DNA from: Phycisphaerales bacterium
Lineage (GTDB): Bacteria > Planctomycetota > Phycisphaerae > Phycisphaerales > SM1A02
Length of the DNA stretch: 64,000 bases
Direction: 5' to 3'
NCBI GenBank assembly: GCA_029246705.1
Contig: JAQWMQ010000008.1
Span: forward strand, 248,001-312,000
Under the pieces are notes generated by a model. It saw only the letters and a list, made by a program, of their open reading frames with translations. It made no database searches and had not been told where the DNA came from. Positions 51,833 through 60,089 of the stretch are shown here, piece after piece. How positions within the stretch are numbered: the stretch's first letter is position 1; every line of letters starts with the position of its first letter. Position numbers and translations under genes: made by a program.

Positions 51833-53251
51833 TCAGAACTGGATGTTGATCTCGAAGTACCCGGCGACGGCGTCATCAAGCGTCGCGGGGTCACCGCCGC
51901 TCGGATTCGCGATCCACTCGATTCCCGGCTGCACGAACACCGAGGGGATGAGCTGGGCCCGGTAGAAGACCTCGATCGCCGTTTCATTTCCGCCCGCGTT
52001 CCCCGGGCTTCCGTCCTCTTGCAGCGAACGGTACACCGCCGTCTGGTCGGAAAAGCACGTGATCGATCCCATGATCCCGAGTGCATCCGCGGGACGCTGG
52101 GGAATCACGCCGGTGGCGCTCACCCCGACCAGATACGACCATCCCACCGGATTCTTCTCCGGAGGACTCCAGGCAATGCGTCCGAAGGCCTGGATGCCGC
52201 CGCCTGCCGCGGCCGAGTCGGCATCGGTGGCAAAGACCGTCTGTTGCACCTGGAGGTAACACCCCGGAACGTCCTCGACGCCGTTGATGTTGTCGCCGAT
52301 GGTCACCGAGGTTCCGGTCTGCATCCAGCCGCCGGCGCTGAGGGTGCCTGGTCGGGTGTCATCGAGATCCCAGGAGACGTCGCACTGCGTGATCAGAAAC
52401 CAGTGGCCGTCGTTGTTGAAGAAGCTGTCGGGTCCGCGGGGTCCGGTTGCGGGACCCGTTTCCCCGGTCTGGGGATCGAAGGCGGCACTGGTTCCGTCGT
52501 ACCACCCGAAGGAGGCGGTGATCTTTTCGGTGATGTTCAGGCTCAGTTCCAGGCCGGTCGCTTCATTGGGGTAGGTGGGTATGAACAGACTGATCTGTCC
52601 CATGTATCCCGCGCCGGCGTAGTTGAATCCCGATGTCGCCGGCATGGACACGAACGTCGCGCAGGCGTCGATCTTCCCGAACGTGACTCGAAAGTTGTCA
52701 TCGAAGAGTTCCTGACGCCAGTACAACTGATTGATCTGGTTGAGTGTGCTCTGGTCGGGATCGAAGAAGTTGGCGTTGTCCCCAAGCCACGAACCCGTCG
52801 GGTCGTACAGTCCCGAGGGCTCGAACCGCTGGTTGTACCAGCTCGAGTATCCGTAGTTGGCGACGAACGTACCGCCTTCAATTCCGACGAATCGTTCGGC
52901 GTCGATGATGAGTGCGAGTTCCACCGCGCCCGCACCATAAAAGCCGGCGTCGAGACCGCCGGTGAAGTTCTCCTGGAGAAACGAGCTGTATTCCCCGAAC
53001 AGGCGGATGCCGTGTTCCTCGAGATCGCTGCGCAACCCGCCCCAATCCCCGGTGATCCCGTCCGAACCCCACGGCCAGTCGCCGTAAAAACCGTCCCCAC
53101 CCATCGGGTTCCAGCCGATCGTGGTCAGTCCGACGTACTGGTTGGGAGCGTCCATCACCCGGGATCGCTCCGGTGGCCGCGCCTCCGGTGGCGTGGTTTC
53201 CGGGGTCGATTCCGCCTGCATGAGTGCCATCAGTGCGATCTGGAGGAGCAT
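51833..53251 (-). CDS. OprB-family carbohydrate-selective porin
   Basis: 472 residues. After a short hydrophobic start and a Pro-rich segment comes the family's beginning GITGDWGGLRSDLEEHGI. Many outer-membrane strands then follow, including FRVTFGKIDACATFVSMPAT, YMGQISLFIPTYPNEATGLE and AFGRIAWSPPEKNPVGWSYL, with a terminal FEINIQF. OprB porins allow diffusion of sugars through the outer membrane. No sugar transport genes are adjacent. A TAGAAT box lies 6 bases before the ATG at 53251. Confidence 0.88.
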   Translation of the reverse strand: MLLQIALMALMQAESTPETTPPEARPPERSRVMDAPNQYVGLTTIGWNPMGGDGFYGDWPWGSDGITGDWGGLRSDLEEHGIRLFGEYSSFLQENFTGGLDAGFYGAGAVELALIIDAERFVGIEGGTFVANYGYSSWYNQRFEPSGLYDPTGSWLGDNANFFDPDQSTLNQINQLYWRQELFDDNFRVTFGKIDACATFVSMPATSGFNYAGAGYMGQISLFIPTYPNEATGLELSLNITEKITASFGWYDGTSAAFDPQTGETGPATGPRGPDSFFNNDGHWFLITQCDVSWDLDDTRPGTLSAGGWMQTGTSVTIGDNINGVEDVPGCYLQVQQTVFATDADSAAAGGGIQAFGRIAWSPPEKNPVGWSYLVGVSATGVIPQRPADALGIMGSITCFSDQTAVYRSLQEDGSPGNAGGNETAIEVFYRAQLIPSVFVQPGIEWIANPSGGDPATLDDAVAGYFEINIQF

Positions 53252-53257
53252 GCCGGA

Positions 53258-53263
53258 ATTCTA
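53258..53263 (-). promoter_or_regulatory. -10-like box of the OprB gene
   Basis: TAGAAT on the minus strand, 6 bases before the ATG, at leaderless distance. Confidence 0.45.
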
Positions 53264-53308
53264 CCGTCTCGCACGCACTTCCATCCGCCAGTCGATAGCC
53301 TTGGTTCC

Positions 53309-53707
53309 ATGACAGTGAACATCACCGAGATCCGCGTGCGGTACTGTGAATGCGATCCCATGGGCGTGGTCCACCACACCGTCTATCCGATCTGGTTCGA
53401 GATGGGTCGGACCGAGCTTCTCCGCATGACCGGAGTGAGCTACCGGGAGCTCGAGGAACAGGGCATCATGCTCGCCGTGGTACGCCTCGAGGCACGCTAC
53501 CGGCAACCGGCACGCTACGACGAGTTGCTCCAGCTGGAGACCACCCTCGCCTCGGTCGGTCGGGTCAAGGTCGAGCACAGCTACCGGTTGCTTCGCGGTG
53601 AAGACGTGCTGGTCACCGGTGCGACGACCCTGGCCTGCCTCGACGAGACCGGCCAGGCCCGGATGCTTCCGGACATGCTGCTTGCCCCTCAGCCTGATTC
53701 AGATTGA
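53309..53707 (+). CDS. Acyl-CoA thioesterase, YbgC/4HBT hot-dog fold
   Basis: 132 residues. The active-site region is VRYCECDPMGVVHHTVYPIW, where the Asp and the following helix (FEMGRTELLR) form the catalytic site of the YbgC family. Such enzymes hydrolyse short- or medium-chain acyl-CoA. The E. coli homolog is in the tol-pal operon, which is not present here. ATG 53309 is preferred; the long frame upstream is antisense to the porin. The 3' end overlaps the convergent 53689 gene by 19 bases. Confidence 0.88.
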   Translation: MTVNITEIRVRYCECDPMGVVHHTVYPIWFEMGRTELLRMTGVSYRELEEQGIMLAVVRLEARYRQPARYDELLQLETTLASVGRVKVEHSYRLLRGEDVLVTGATTLACLDETGQARMLPDMLLAPQPDSD

Positions 53708-54054
53708 TCCGGCGTACCGAGCTTGGTCTTGATCCTGGTCAGGGGGCCGGTGTAGAGACTCCGAAGATTGGTCTCCAGTCCCGTTCTCAGGAGGCGGTCC
53801 AGCTCGTATTTCGCGGCCGATGAGTCGACTTCGATGGTGATGGTGGACCCTCGGGACCCCACCAGCTTGGAACTGGCCAGGAGTTTGTCCGGTACCAGCT
53901 GCTCCCAGGCTTCGCTGAAGGACGAAAAGCGCTTTTCATCCCTCTGAGCCCTCTTTTTGGTGTCCTGGATCAGCGATTTGATCGAGGGGTCGAACGATCG
54001 CAGCCTCCGGTAGGGGGCCATTCTGGCGAGTCTGGCAAGACGAGGGTCTTTCAT
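53689..54054 (-). CDS. DciA-like (DUF721) protein
   Basis: 121 residues. The C-terminal 75 residues show the DUF721 pattern: a helix with FSEAWEQLVPDKLLASSK, a beta strand GSTITIEVDSSAAKYELDRL and a final PLTRIKTKLG. DciA loads the replicative helicase in bacteria lacking DnaC/DnaI. N-terminal part is basic (ARLARMAPYRRLRSF). Assigned from pattern only, at moderate certainty. Starts at ATG 54054 with TATCCT upstream on the minus strand at 54078-54083. Confidence 0.6.
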   Translation of the reverse strand: MKDPRLARLARMAPYRRLRSFDPSIKSLIQDTKKRAQRDEKRFSSFSEAWEQLVPDKLLASSKLVGSRGSTITIEVDSSAAKYELDRLLRTGLETNLRSLYTGPLTRIKTKLGTPDQSESG

Positions 54055-54096
54055 GGCTCTCTGGGATCTCCTCCACGAGGATAGGCCTTTCGCCGG

Positions 54097-54102
54097 TATG
54101 CT
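54097..54102 (+). promoter_or_regulatory. -10-like box of the 54112 ABC gene
   Basis: TATGCT, ending 9 bases before ATG 54112; no Shine-Dalgarno sequence. Confidence 0.4.
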
Positions 54103-54111
54103 GCGCGCCCA

Positions 54112-55185
54112 ATGAGTTCAGTACTTCTCGAATCCGTCAGGAAAGTCTTCGGCACCACCGTCGCGGTTGATGAGGTCAACCTGGAGATCGCAACCGGTGA
54201 TCTCTTCTTCCTCCTCGGCCCTTCCGGTTGCGGCAAGACCACCCTGCTTCGCATGATCGCCGGCTTCGCCACGCCATCCGGCGGGCGCATCACCATCGGT
54301 GATCGTGATGTCACCAAGCTTCCCGCCGAGAAGCGTGACACCGGCATGGTGTTCCAGAGCTACGCGCTCTGGCCGCACATGAGTGTTCGCGAGAACGTCG
54401 CCTTCGGACTGAAGGTTCGCAAGCTCGAGCGTTCTCGCGTCGATTCAGAAGTGGATCGTGCGCTCGAACTGGTTCGAATGACCGACTACGCCGCTCGCAA
54501 GCCGAATGAACTCTCCGGCGGGCAGCAGCAGCGCGTGGCCCTCGCTCGGGCACTCGCATTCAAGCCGAGCATCCTGCTTCTCGACGAGCCGCTCTCCAAC
54601 CTCGATGCGAAGCTTCGCATCGAAATGCGTTCGGAGATCCGCCGGATCGTCGACGAGCTCGGCGTGACGACGATCTACGTGACCCACGATCAGAAGGAAG
54701 CACTGTCACTGGCCGACGACATGGTCGTCATGCGTGACGGCTTGGTCGTCCAGCGCGGATCGCCCCGTGAGCTCTACACTCGACCGAGTTCCCGATTCAC
54801 CGCGGACTTCCTCGGCGAGACCAACCTGATCTCCGCGGAAATCCGAGGCCGTGAAGACGATCGAGCGGTGCTCTCCACCGTTGCGGGCGATGTTCACTCC
54901 ACCGCCATCGTCGACACCCTTCCCGACAAGGGCAACATCACGCTCTCCATCCGACCAGAAGCCCTGGCGATCATTCATGAGGGCGAATCGGTTCCCGAGG
55001 ATTCCTCGGTGATCAACGGCACCCTGATCGATTCGATCTTCCTCGGGGAGATGGCCCAGCACCGGGTGGACATCGGCGGGGACGTGGTCCTGAAGGTTTT
55101 TCAGTTGAATCCCCGGCAGCTGGCCCCGGGAAGCGATATTCGCCTGGCAATCGATCCGGAAGACGTCGTTCTCCTGCGGGATTGA
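54112..55185 (+). CDS. ABC transporter ATP-binding protein with TOBE domain (MalK/PotA type)
   Basis: 357 residues. Walker A GPSGCGKT at 36-43, Q-loop MVFQSYALWPHMSVREN, signature LSGGQQQRVALARAL, Walker B LLLDEPLSNLDAKLR and switch His in TIYVTHDQKEALSLADD. The C-terminal 110 residues form a TOBE regulatory domain (GNITLSIRPEALAI; VINGTLIDSIFLGEMAQHRV). This type energises import of sugars, polyamines, iron or sulfate. No permease or binding protein gene is nearby, so it is an orphan that may serve systems elsewhere. Confidence 0.9.
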   Translation: MSSVLLESVRKVFGTTVAVDEVNLEIATGDLFFLLGPSGCGKTTLLRMIAGFATPSGGRITIGDRDVTKLPAEKRDTGMVFQSYALWPHMSVRENVAFGLKVRKLERSRVDSEVDRALELVRMTDYAARKPNELSGGQQQRVALARALAFKPSILLLDEPLSNLDAKLRIEMRSEIRRIVDELGVTTIYVTHDQKEALSLADDMVVMRDGLVVQRGSPRELYTRPSSRFTADFLGETNLISAEIRGREDDRAVLSTVAGDVHSTAIVDTLPDKGNITLSIRPEALAIIHEGESVPEDSSVINGTLIDSIFLGEMAQHRVDIGGDVVLKVFQLNPRQLAPGSDIRLAIDPEDVVLLRD

Positions 55186-55197
55186 CCCAGTCCCGGG

Positions 55198-55203
55198 TAG
55201 ACT
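55198..55203 (+). promoter_or_regulatory. -10-like box of der
   Basis: TAGACT, 9 bases before ATG 55213 and identical to the boxes of rex and the prenyltransferase gene. Confidence 0.5.
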
Positions 55204-55212
55204 GCGCGGCTC

Positions 55213-56670
55213 ATGTCTTCGCCCATCTCCATGCCCAAGATCGCGATCGTCGGTCGTCCCAACGTCGGGAAGTCCAGCCTGTTCAACCGACTGGTCGGTC
55301 GTCGGGTCTCCATCGTCGACCCCACGCCCGGCGTGACCCGCGATCGCGTGGAAGGCGTGGTCCAGGTGAATCCCCCGGAAGGGTCCGATGAAACCGAGCC
55401 ACGTTTCGCGGAGCTGACCGATACCGGTGGCTACGGCGTCTACGTGGGCGAAGGTGCCCGCTTCGACGATGCCGGCGAGGATCTCGCCAACCTGACCGAT
55501 GCCATCGAGGCGCAGATCCGGTTCGCGACGCGAGAGGCGGACCTGGTCATCTTCCTGCTGGATGCACGAACCGGCGTGACCGCCCTGGATGAACGCATCG
55601 CATCGATGCTCCGGCGCGAAGGTACCGCCGACAAGGTGCTCACCGTCGCGAACAAGGTGGACGACGATTCCTGGGAGGCACACGCCCACGACGGCGCCGC
55701 ACTCGGGTTCGGCGTGCCGATCCCGGTTTCCGCCAAGAGCGGATTCGGACGGCGAAGCCTGTCCGACACACTCTGGGATCGCATCGCCAACAGCGAAGGC
55801 GTTCCCCGAGACCCTTCCATCCAGTTCGCGATCGTCGGTGCTCGCAACGCAGGCAAGTCCACCCTGATCAATGCGCTTGCCGGTCGACCGCGCGTGATCG
55901 TCTCCGAGATCGCGGGAACCACCCGGGACTCGGTCGACGTCCGTTTCGAGATCGAGGGGCGACAGCTTCTTGCCATCGATACCGCCGGGGTTCGCAAGCG
56001 AAAATCCTGGGCGGACGATGTCGAGTTCTACTCCCACAGTCGTGCGAGCGATGCGATTCGTCGCAGTAACGTCTGCATCCTGCTGGTCGATGCCGCCAAG
56101 GAGATCTCGCAGGTCGAGAAGAAGCTCTCGCTCGAGCTCCAGAAGCAGTTCAAGCCGACGGTGATCGCGGTGAACAAGTTCGATCTCGTCGAGGATCGGG
56201 TCACCGCCGAGCAGTACGTCGACTACCTCACCCAGGAACTTCGTGGTCTCAGCTACGCACCCCTGACCTTCATCAGTGCGAAGGAAGGACGCGGCCTCGA
56301 CGACATCGTGAAGCTGGTCCTGAACCTCGAGAAGCAGGCAAGTCACCGTGAGACCACCGGGCAGGTCAACAAGGTCATCCAGGAGATCCTCGCCGAGCGA
56401 GGGCCGTCCTCGAAACTGGGAACCAAGGCGAAGATCCTCTATGCCACGCAGGTCGGCATCAATCCGCCCACGGTGGTCCTGGTGGTCAACAAGCCGGATC
56501 TCTTCACGCCGGGCTATCGCCGGTTCCTCATGAACCGGCTCCGTGACCAGCTCCCGTTCTCGGAGGTCCCCATCCGCATGGTGATCACCGAACGCAGCCG
56601 CATGTCCCTTTCCGCCCTCAAGGGTGGAGAACATCGTGCTGGTGAGCAATCGGTCGACGAATCGGACTGA
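55213..56670 (+). CDS. der: Ribosome biogenesis GTPase Der (EngA)
   Basis: Double GTPase for maturation of the large ribosomal subunit. 485 residues. First G domain: GRPNVGKSS at 14-22, DPTPGVTRD, DTGGYG and ANKVDD. Second: GARNAGKST (Arg in place of the usual Pro) near 213, SEIAGTTRDSVD, DTAGVRKRK and VNKFDL. A KH-like C-terminal domain follows (LGTKAKILYATQVGINPPTV). Length is at the long end for the family owing to an extra segment in the first G domain (GVVQVNPPEGSDETEPRFAE). ATG 55213 or ATG 55231 may be the start. Confidence 0.95.
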   Translation: MSSPISMPKIAIVGRPNVGKSSLFNRLVGRRVSIVDPTPGVTRDRVEGVVQVNPPEGSDETEPRFAELTDTGGYGVYVGEGARFDDAGEDLANLTDAIEAQIRFATREADLVIFLLDARTGVTALDERIASMLRREGTADKVLTVANKVDDDSWEAHAHDGAALGFGVPIPVSAKSGFGRRSLSDTLWDRIANSEGVPRDPSIQFAIVGARNAGKSTLINALAGRPRVIVSEIAGTTRDSVDVRFEIEGRQLLAIDTAGVRKRKSWADDVEFYSHSRASDAIRRSNVCILLVDAAKEISQVEKKLSLELQKQFKPTVIAVNKFDLVEDRVTAEQYVDYLTQELRGLSYAPLTFISAKEGRGLDDIVKLVLNLEKQASHRETTGQVNKVIQEILAERGPSSKLGTKAKILYATQVGINPPTVVLVVNKPDLFTPGYRRFLMNRLRDQLPFSEVPIRMVITERSRMSLSALKGGEHRAGEQSVDESD

Positions 56671-56773
56671 TCTGCCGCTACAATCAATTCAGGAATTCGT
56701 TCTTCAACCCGTCGTGTTCACCAGGCAGCACGGCGGTGGCCAAAAACCCGTCTGGAGACATCTGAACGGCTGC

Positions 56774-56797
56774 CCAACCCGACCCGGACCGGTCGGG
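56774..56797 (+). other. Hairpin after der
   Basis: AACCCGACC, loop CGGACC, GGTCGGGTT: a perfect 9-base stem about 100 bases after the der stop. No T-tract follows, so a terminator role is uncertain. The 213-base gap between der and the next gene holds nothing else I recognise. Confidence 0.4.
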
Positions 56798-56883
56798 TTC
56801 CATCAGTGGGCCTCAGCAGGATGTTTCCGGCACAGGAAAGGTAGAGAACGATTCCTAGTCGATACAAGTCATCCGGTTCGATC

Positions 56884-58314
56884 ATGCGTCTTCCCGTCTT
56901 CGAGGAGGAAGCTGATCCTACAACGCGCGACATCACGGCTCTCGAGGAGTCCTACAAGAATCGAAAGCCACCGACATCGATCGTGGTCCGCTACGGATCG
57001 ATGCGCATGGTCGGGGAGTATCCCTACGACGGTCCCGCCAAGCCGGGATGCGGCAGCAAGCTGGTGGCGAGGACGTCCCGCGGGCTCGAGGTCGTGGAGA
57101 TGCTGACGACCACCTGCCCGAATTCCGGTTGTGGAAAATCGGTCTCACGCAAGGAGATGCTCGGGTACATCGACAACTCCGGTGGGGCGGACTACCCGTT
57201 CAAGACCAACGGCAAGATCCTCAGGGTCGCTTCCATCGACGACCTCAATCGATGGAGCGAGATCCAGTCACGAACTCGAGAGCGGGTCAGTGACGTCAAG
57301 GCCGCGATCACTCGATTCGGCCTCGAGGAGAGCATGAAGCTGGTCGAGCTCGAACCGATCCTCTCCGAGGAGCAGCTCACGGTGTTCTACACCTCGGAGG
57401 ATCGCGTCGACTTTCGAGAACTCGTGCAGTGGGTCGCGCGGGAGTTCACCTGTCGAATCGAGATGCGACAGGTCGGGGCGCGGGACGAGGCTCGGCTCGT
57501 CGCCGACTACGAGCGCTGCGGACAGCACTGTTGCTGCCAGAATTTCCTGAAGGTCCTGAAGCCCGTCTCCATGCGGTCGGCCAAGGTCCAGAAGGCGACC
57601 CTGGACCCATTGAAGATCTCCGGACGCTGCGGACGTCTGATGTGCTGCCTTCGATACGAGGACGAGACCTACTCTGAGTTGAAGTCCCGGCTCCCCCACA
57701 AGAAGACGAGGGTGGGTACACCCGAAGGTCCCGGGCTGGTGGTCGATTCCAAGATCCTGGTCCAGCTGGTGCTGGTGGCCCTCGAGAAGGACGGCCGCTC
57801 GATCGCGGTGCCGGTCGAGGATCTCTGCGATCCGGACGACTGCCCGGACATCGAGACCGAGGTACCGGCGGATCCGCTTCGTGGCTTGCCGGTCGAGAAG
57901 CTTGGTGTCGGTACCGAGAAGAAGGCTCCTCGCAAGCGTCGCCGTCGCCGTCAGGGTGACAAGGCCGGCAGTGGGGATGACGCACGCAATGCGCAGCAGG
58001 ACGCCTTTCGCAAGACCGCCAAGGGCGAGGATGCACGACCCGGAAGTGCCGAGGGTTCGGGTGCACTTGGAAACGAAGAAGCCGATGGTTCCGCGCCCAA
58101 GACCAAGAAGAAGCGCCGGCGACGTCGTCGCAAGGGTGGAGGCGATGGGGGTGACGCCGCCACTCCGGGACAGCCTTCCGGTGGCGGAGGATCCGGACCG
58201 CAGGCTTCCGACGGTGAGTCCCAGCCGCGCAAGAAGCGTCGCCGCAGGCGTCGTCGTGGAGGAGGCGGTGGTGGAAACGACAAGAACTCCGGCAACCCAC
58301 CGTCGACGGACTGA
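56884..58314 (+). CDS. PSP1/RicT-like protein with arginine-rich tail
   Basis: 476 residues. The central PSP1 C-terminal domain (about 130-260) has the diagnostic cysteines ERCGQHCCCQNFLK and SGRCGRLMCCLRYE. RicT (YaaT) in Bacillus forms an iron-sulfur complex that helps RNase Y process mRNA. An N-terminal part contains CGSK, TTTCPNSGCGKSVSRKEM, adding more cysteines. The tail (about 340-476) is disordered with three Lys/Arg runs (RKRRRRRQ, KKKRRRRRRKGG, RKKRRRRRRRGG), each near glycine-rich sequence, and probably binds RNA. RicA and RicF partners are not present nearby. ATG 56884 start. Confidence 0.82.
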   Translation: MRLPVFEEEADPTTRDITALEESYKNRKPPTSIVVRYGSMRMVGEYPYDGPAKPGCGSKLVARTSRGLEVVEMLTTTCPNSGCGKSVSRKEMLGYIDNSGGADYPFKTNGKILRVASIDDLNRWSEIQSRTRERVSDVKAAITRFGLEESMKLVELEPILSEEQLTVFYTSEDRVDFRELVQWVAREFTCRIEMRQVGARDEARLVADYERCGQHCCCQNFLKVLKPVSMRSAKVQKATLDPLKISGRCGRLMCCLRYEDETYSELKSRLPHKKTRVGTPEGPGLVVDSKILVQLVLVALEKDGRSIAVPVEDLCDPDDCPDIETEVPADPLRGLPVEKLGVGTEKKAPRKRRRRRQGDKAGSGDDARNAQQDAFRKTAKGEDARPGSAEGSGALGNEEADGSAPKTKKKRRRRRRKGGGDGGDAATPGQPSGGGGSGPQASDGESQPRKKRRRRRRRGGGGGGNDKNSGNPPSTD

Positions 58315-58322
58315 TTGCGCGG

Positions 58323-58328
58323 TACCAT
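58323..58328 (+). promoter_or_regulatory. -10-like box of lepB
   Basis: TACCAT, 8 bases before ATG 58337, with no Shine-Dalgarno sequence. It lies 8 bases after the stop of the RicT-like gene. Confidence 0.45.
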
Positions 58329-58336
58329 TTTCCTGA

Positions 58337-60073
58337 ATGAGTGATCAGCCCGAATCAACCAGTGACGCCTCGAAGGCCTCTTCCGGTGGCATCTCCGACA
58401 CGATCCAGTCGTTGATCGTCGCTTTCGTGCTTGCGATGACGGCACGTGGGTTCGTTCTCGAGGGATTCGTGATCCCGACGGGCTCGATGGCGCCGACCCT
58501 GATGGGCGAACATGTTCGCTGGAAGTCGCCGCAGACCGGTTGGTCCTACGCCGTGGATGCCGGAAGCTACGTCCAGGTGTGGACGCGGTTCGCGAAGATC
58601 ATGACGACCGCGAAGAACCAGATGAACGGTGCGACGGCGGAACAGCGCCAGCGCATCGGTATCGAAGCGGCAAGAAGATCCATGATCGCCCGATGGGATC
58701 CGATGTTCGGGCTGGATCGTCCGGTCGAGCGCTCACGACCGGACCTGAACAAGGGCGTGCCTGCTCGTGCGGGTGACCGCGTCCTGGTGCTCAAGACGCT
58801 CTATCCCATCTTCGGACCCGATCGCTTCGACGTGGTGGTGTTCAAGAATCCGACCGACCCGGTGGGAGGCACCCAGAACTTCATCAAGCGACTGGTGGGT
58901 CTTCCCGAGGAACAACTGGTCACCGTGGATGGAGACATCTTCACCGGAGCGCTCGATGCGGCATCCGACCAGCTTCGAATCGTCCGCAAGCCGGAGTCGG
59001 TTCAAAGGGCGGTCTGGCAACCTGTCTATGGTTCGAACTACGAGCCGATCGATCTCGAAAACTGGCGCAAGAACGAACGAGTGGCCTGGTGGGGTGCGCC
59101 GTGGGCTCCCGAAGCAGGTGATGACGACTGGACCATCGGGACCGATCGTGCATGGCGATCGTCCGCGACCGGTCCCACCTCGCTCCGCTTCAAGGCATCG
59201 AAGTGGCCGATCACCGACTTCAACATGTACAACGTCTATCGAGGCGGTGATGTCACGATCTCTCCACTCATGCGCAGGCCCTATGCGGTGAGTGACGTGC
59301 GTATCACCGGGTCGATTGCGCCGGATGATGCGTCGAATTTCAAGTCGACGACCCTGGAGATGGAAAGCAGGGGCGTCCGTTTCGAATGGACGGTCGGCGT
59401 CGACTCGGTGTCGCTTCTGATGACCGACGTCTCCGATGGTCGGGAACTTGCGAGCGCCAGCGAGCCCTTCTCGTTCCCGGGACGAACCATCACCGTTGAT
59501 TTCTGGCAGGTCGACCAGCAGATGTGGCTCTTCGTTGACGGTGCACTCCTGCTCCAGCTGCCATTCAATGACTGGTCGCCGATAGAACGCTTCAATGCCA
59601 GCTTCCCCGGCACCTCGGTGCAGTCGTATCTTCGTGATCCCCTGCTGGCACGTCCCGAACCGCCCGCGCTGAACTGGCGTTTCGACTGCGGACCGGCCGT
59701 ACTTCGTAATGTCGAGATGGCGCGAGACCTGTACTACCGGCCCACTGTCCTGGATCCGATCAATCAGTACCGGGAGAACGGGCGTCCGATCACCGGGAAC
59801 GGTTTCGGAACCGACTTGCTCAACCCCGGACGTATCGAAGCGGACCAGTTCGTGATGTTCGGTGACAACAGTGCCGCCAGCCGTGATGGCCGCATCTGGG
59901 GGCGACCACATCCCCTGGCCGCAAACTTCGCCGGCGACGACGCACCCTTCGTGGTCCCACGAAGGCTGTTGATCGGAAAGGCGTTCAGCGTCTACTTCCC
60001 GGCTCCGCTTCCGTGGATCGAGGGCGGCCGCAAGATCATTCCCGATTTCGGTCGCACACGCTTCATCCGCTGA
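58337..60073 (+). CDS. lepB: Signal peptidase I with large inserted lectin-like domain
   Basis: Cleaves signal peptides at the outer face of the inner membrane. 578 residues against about 200-320 usual. One transmembrane helix (about 22-42), catalytic Ser50 in PTGSMAPTL, catalytic Lys184 in NFIKRLVGLP, and the box E sequence GDNSAASRDGR at 509-519. Between them (about 200-500) lies a large insertion. Its residues 315-470 (FEWTVGVDSVSLLMTD, ITVDFWQVDQQMWLFVDGAL) look like a concanavalin/LamG-type beta sandwich. Starts at ATG 58337 at leaderless distance from TACCAT. Confidence 0.92.
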   Translation: MSDQPESTSDASKASSGGISDTIQSLIVAFVLAMTARGFVLEGFVIPTGSMAPTLMGEHVRWKSPQTGWSYAVDAGSYVQVWTRFAKIMTTAKNQMNGATAEQRQRIGIEAARRSMIARWDPMFGLDRPVERSRPDLNKGVPARAGDRVLVLKTLYPIFGPDRFDVVVFKNPTDPVGGTQNFIKRLVGLPEEQLVTVDGDIFTGALDAASDQLRIVRKPESVQRAVWQPVYGSNYEPIDLENWRKNERVAWWGAPWAPEAGDDDWTIGTDRAWRSSATGPTSLRFKASKWPITDFNMYNVYRGGDVTISPLMRRPYAVSDVRITGSIAPDDASNFKSTTLEMESRGVRFEWTVGVDSVSLLMTDVSDGRELASASEPFSFPGRTITVDFWQVDQQMWLFVDGALLLQLPFNDWSPIERFNASFPGTSVQSYLRDPLLARPEPPALNWRFDCGPAVLRNVEMARDLYYRPTVLDPINQYRENGRPITGNGFGTDLLNPGRIEADQFVMFGDNSAASRDGRIWGRPHPLAANFAGDDAPFVVPRRLLIGKAFSVYFPAPLPWIEGGRKIIPDFGRTRFIR

Positions 60074-60089
60074 CACCTTGATGGTGCCG

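Noticed and set aside
52019-53308. A long forward extension upstream of the thioesterase
   Set aside because: Antisense to the OprB porin gene. The thioesterase family starts at the ATG at 53309.
54706-56649. A 647-codon reverse frame
   Set aside because: Antisense to der and part of the ABC ATPase gene, both with intact motifs.
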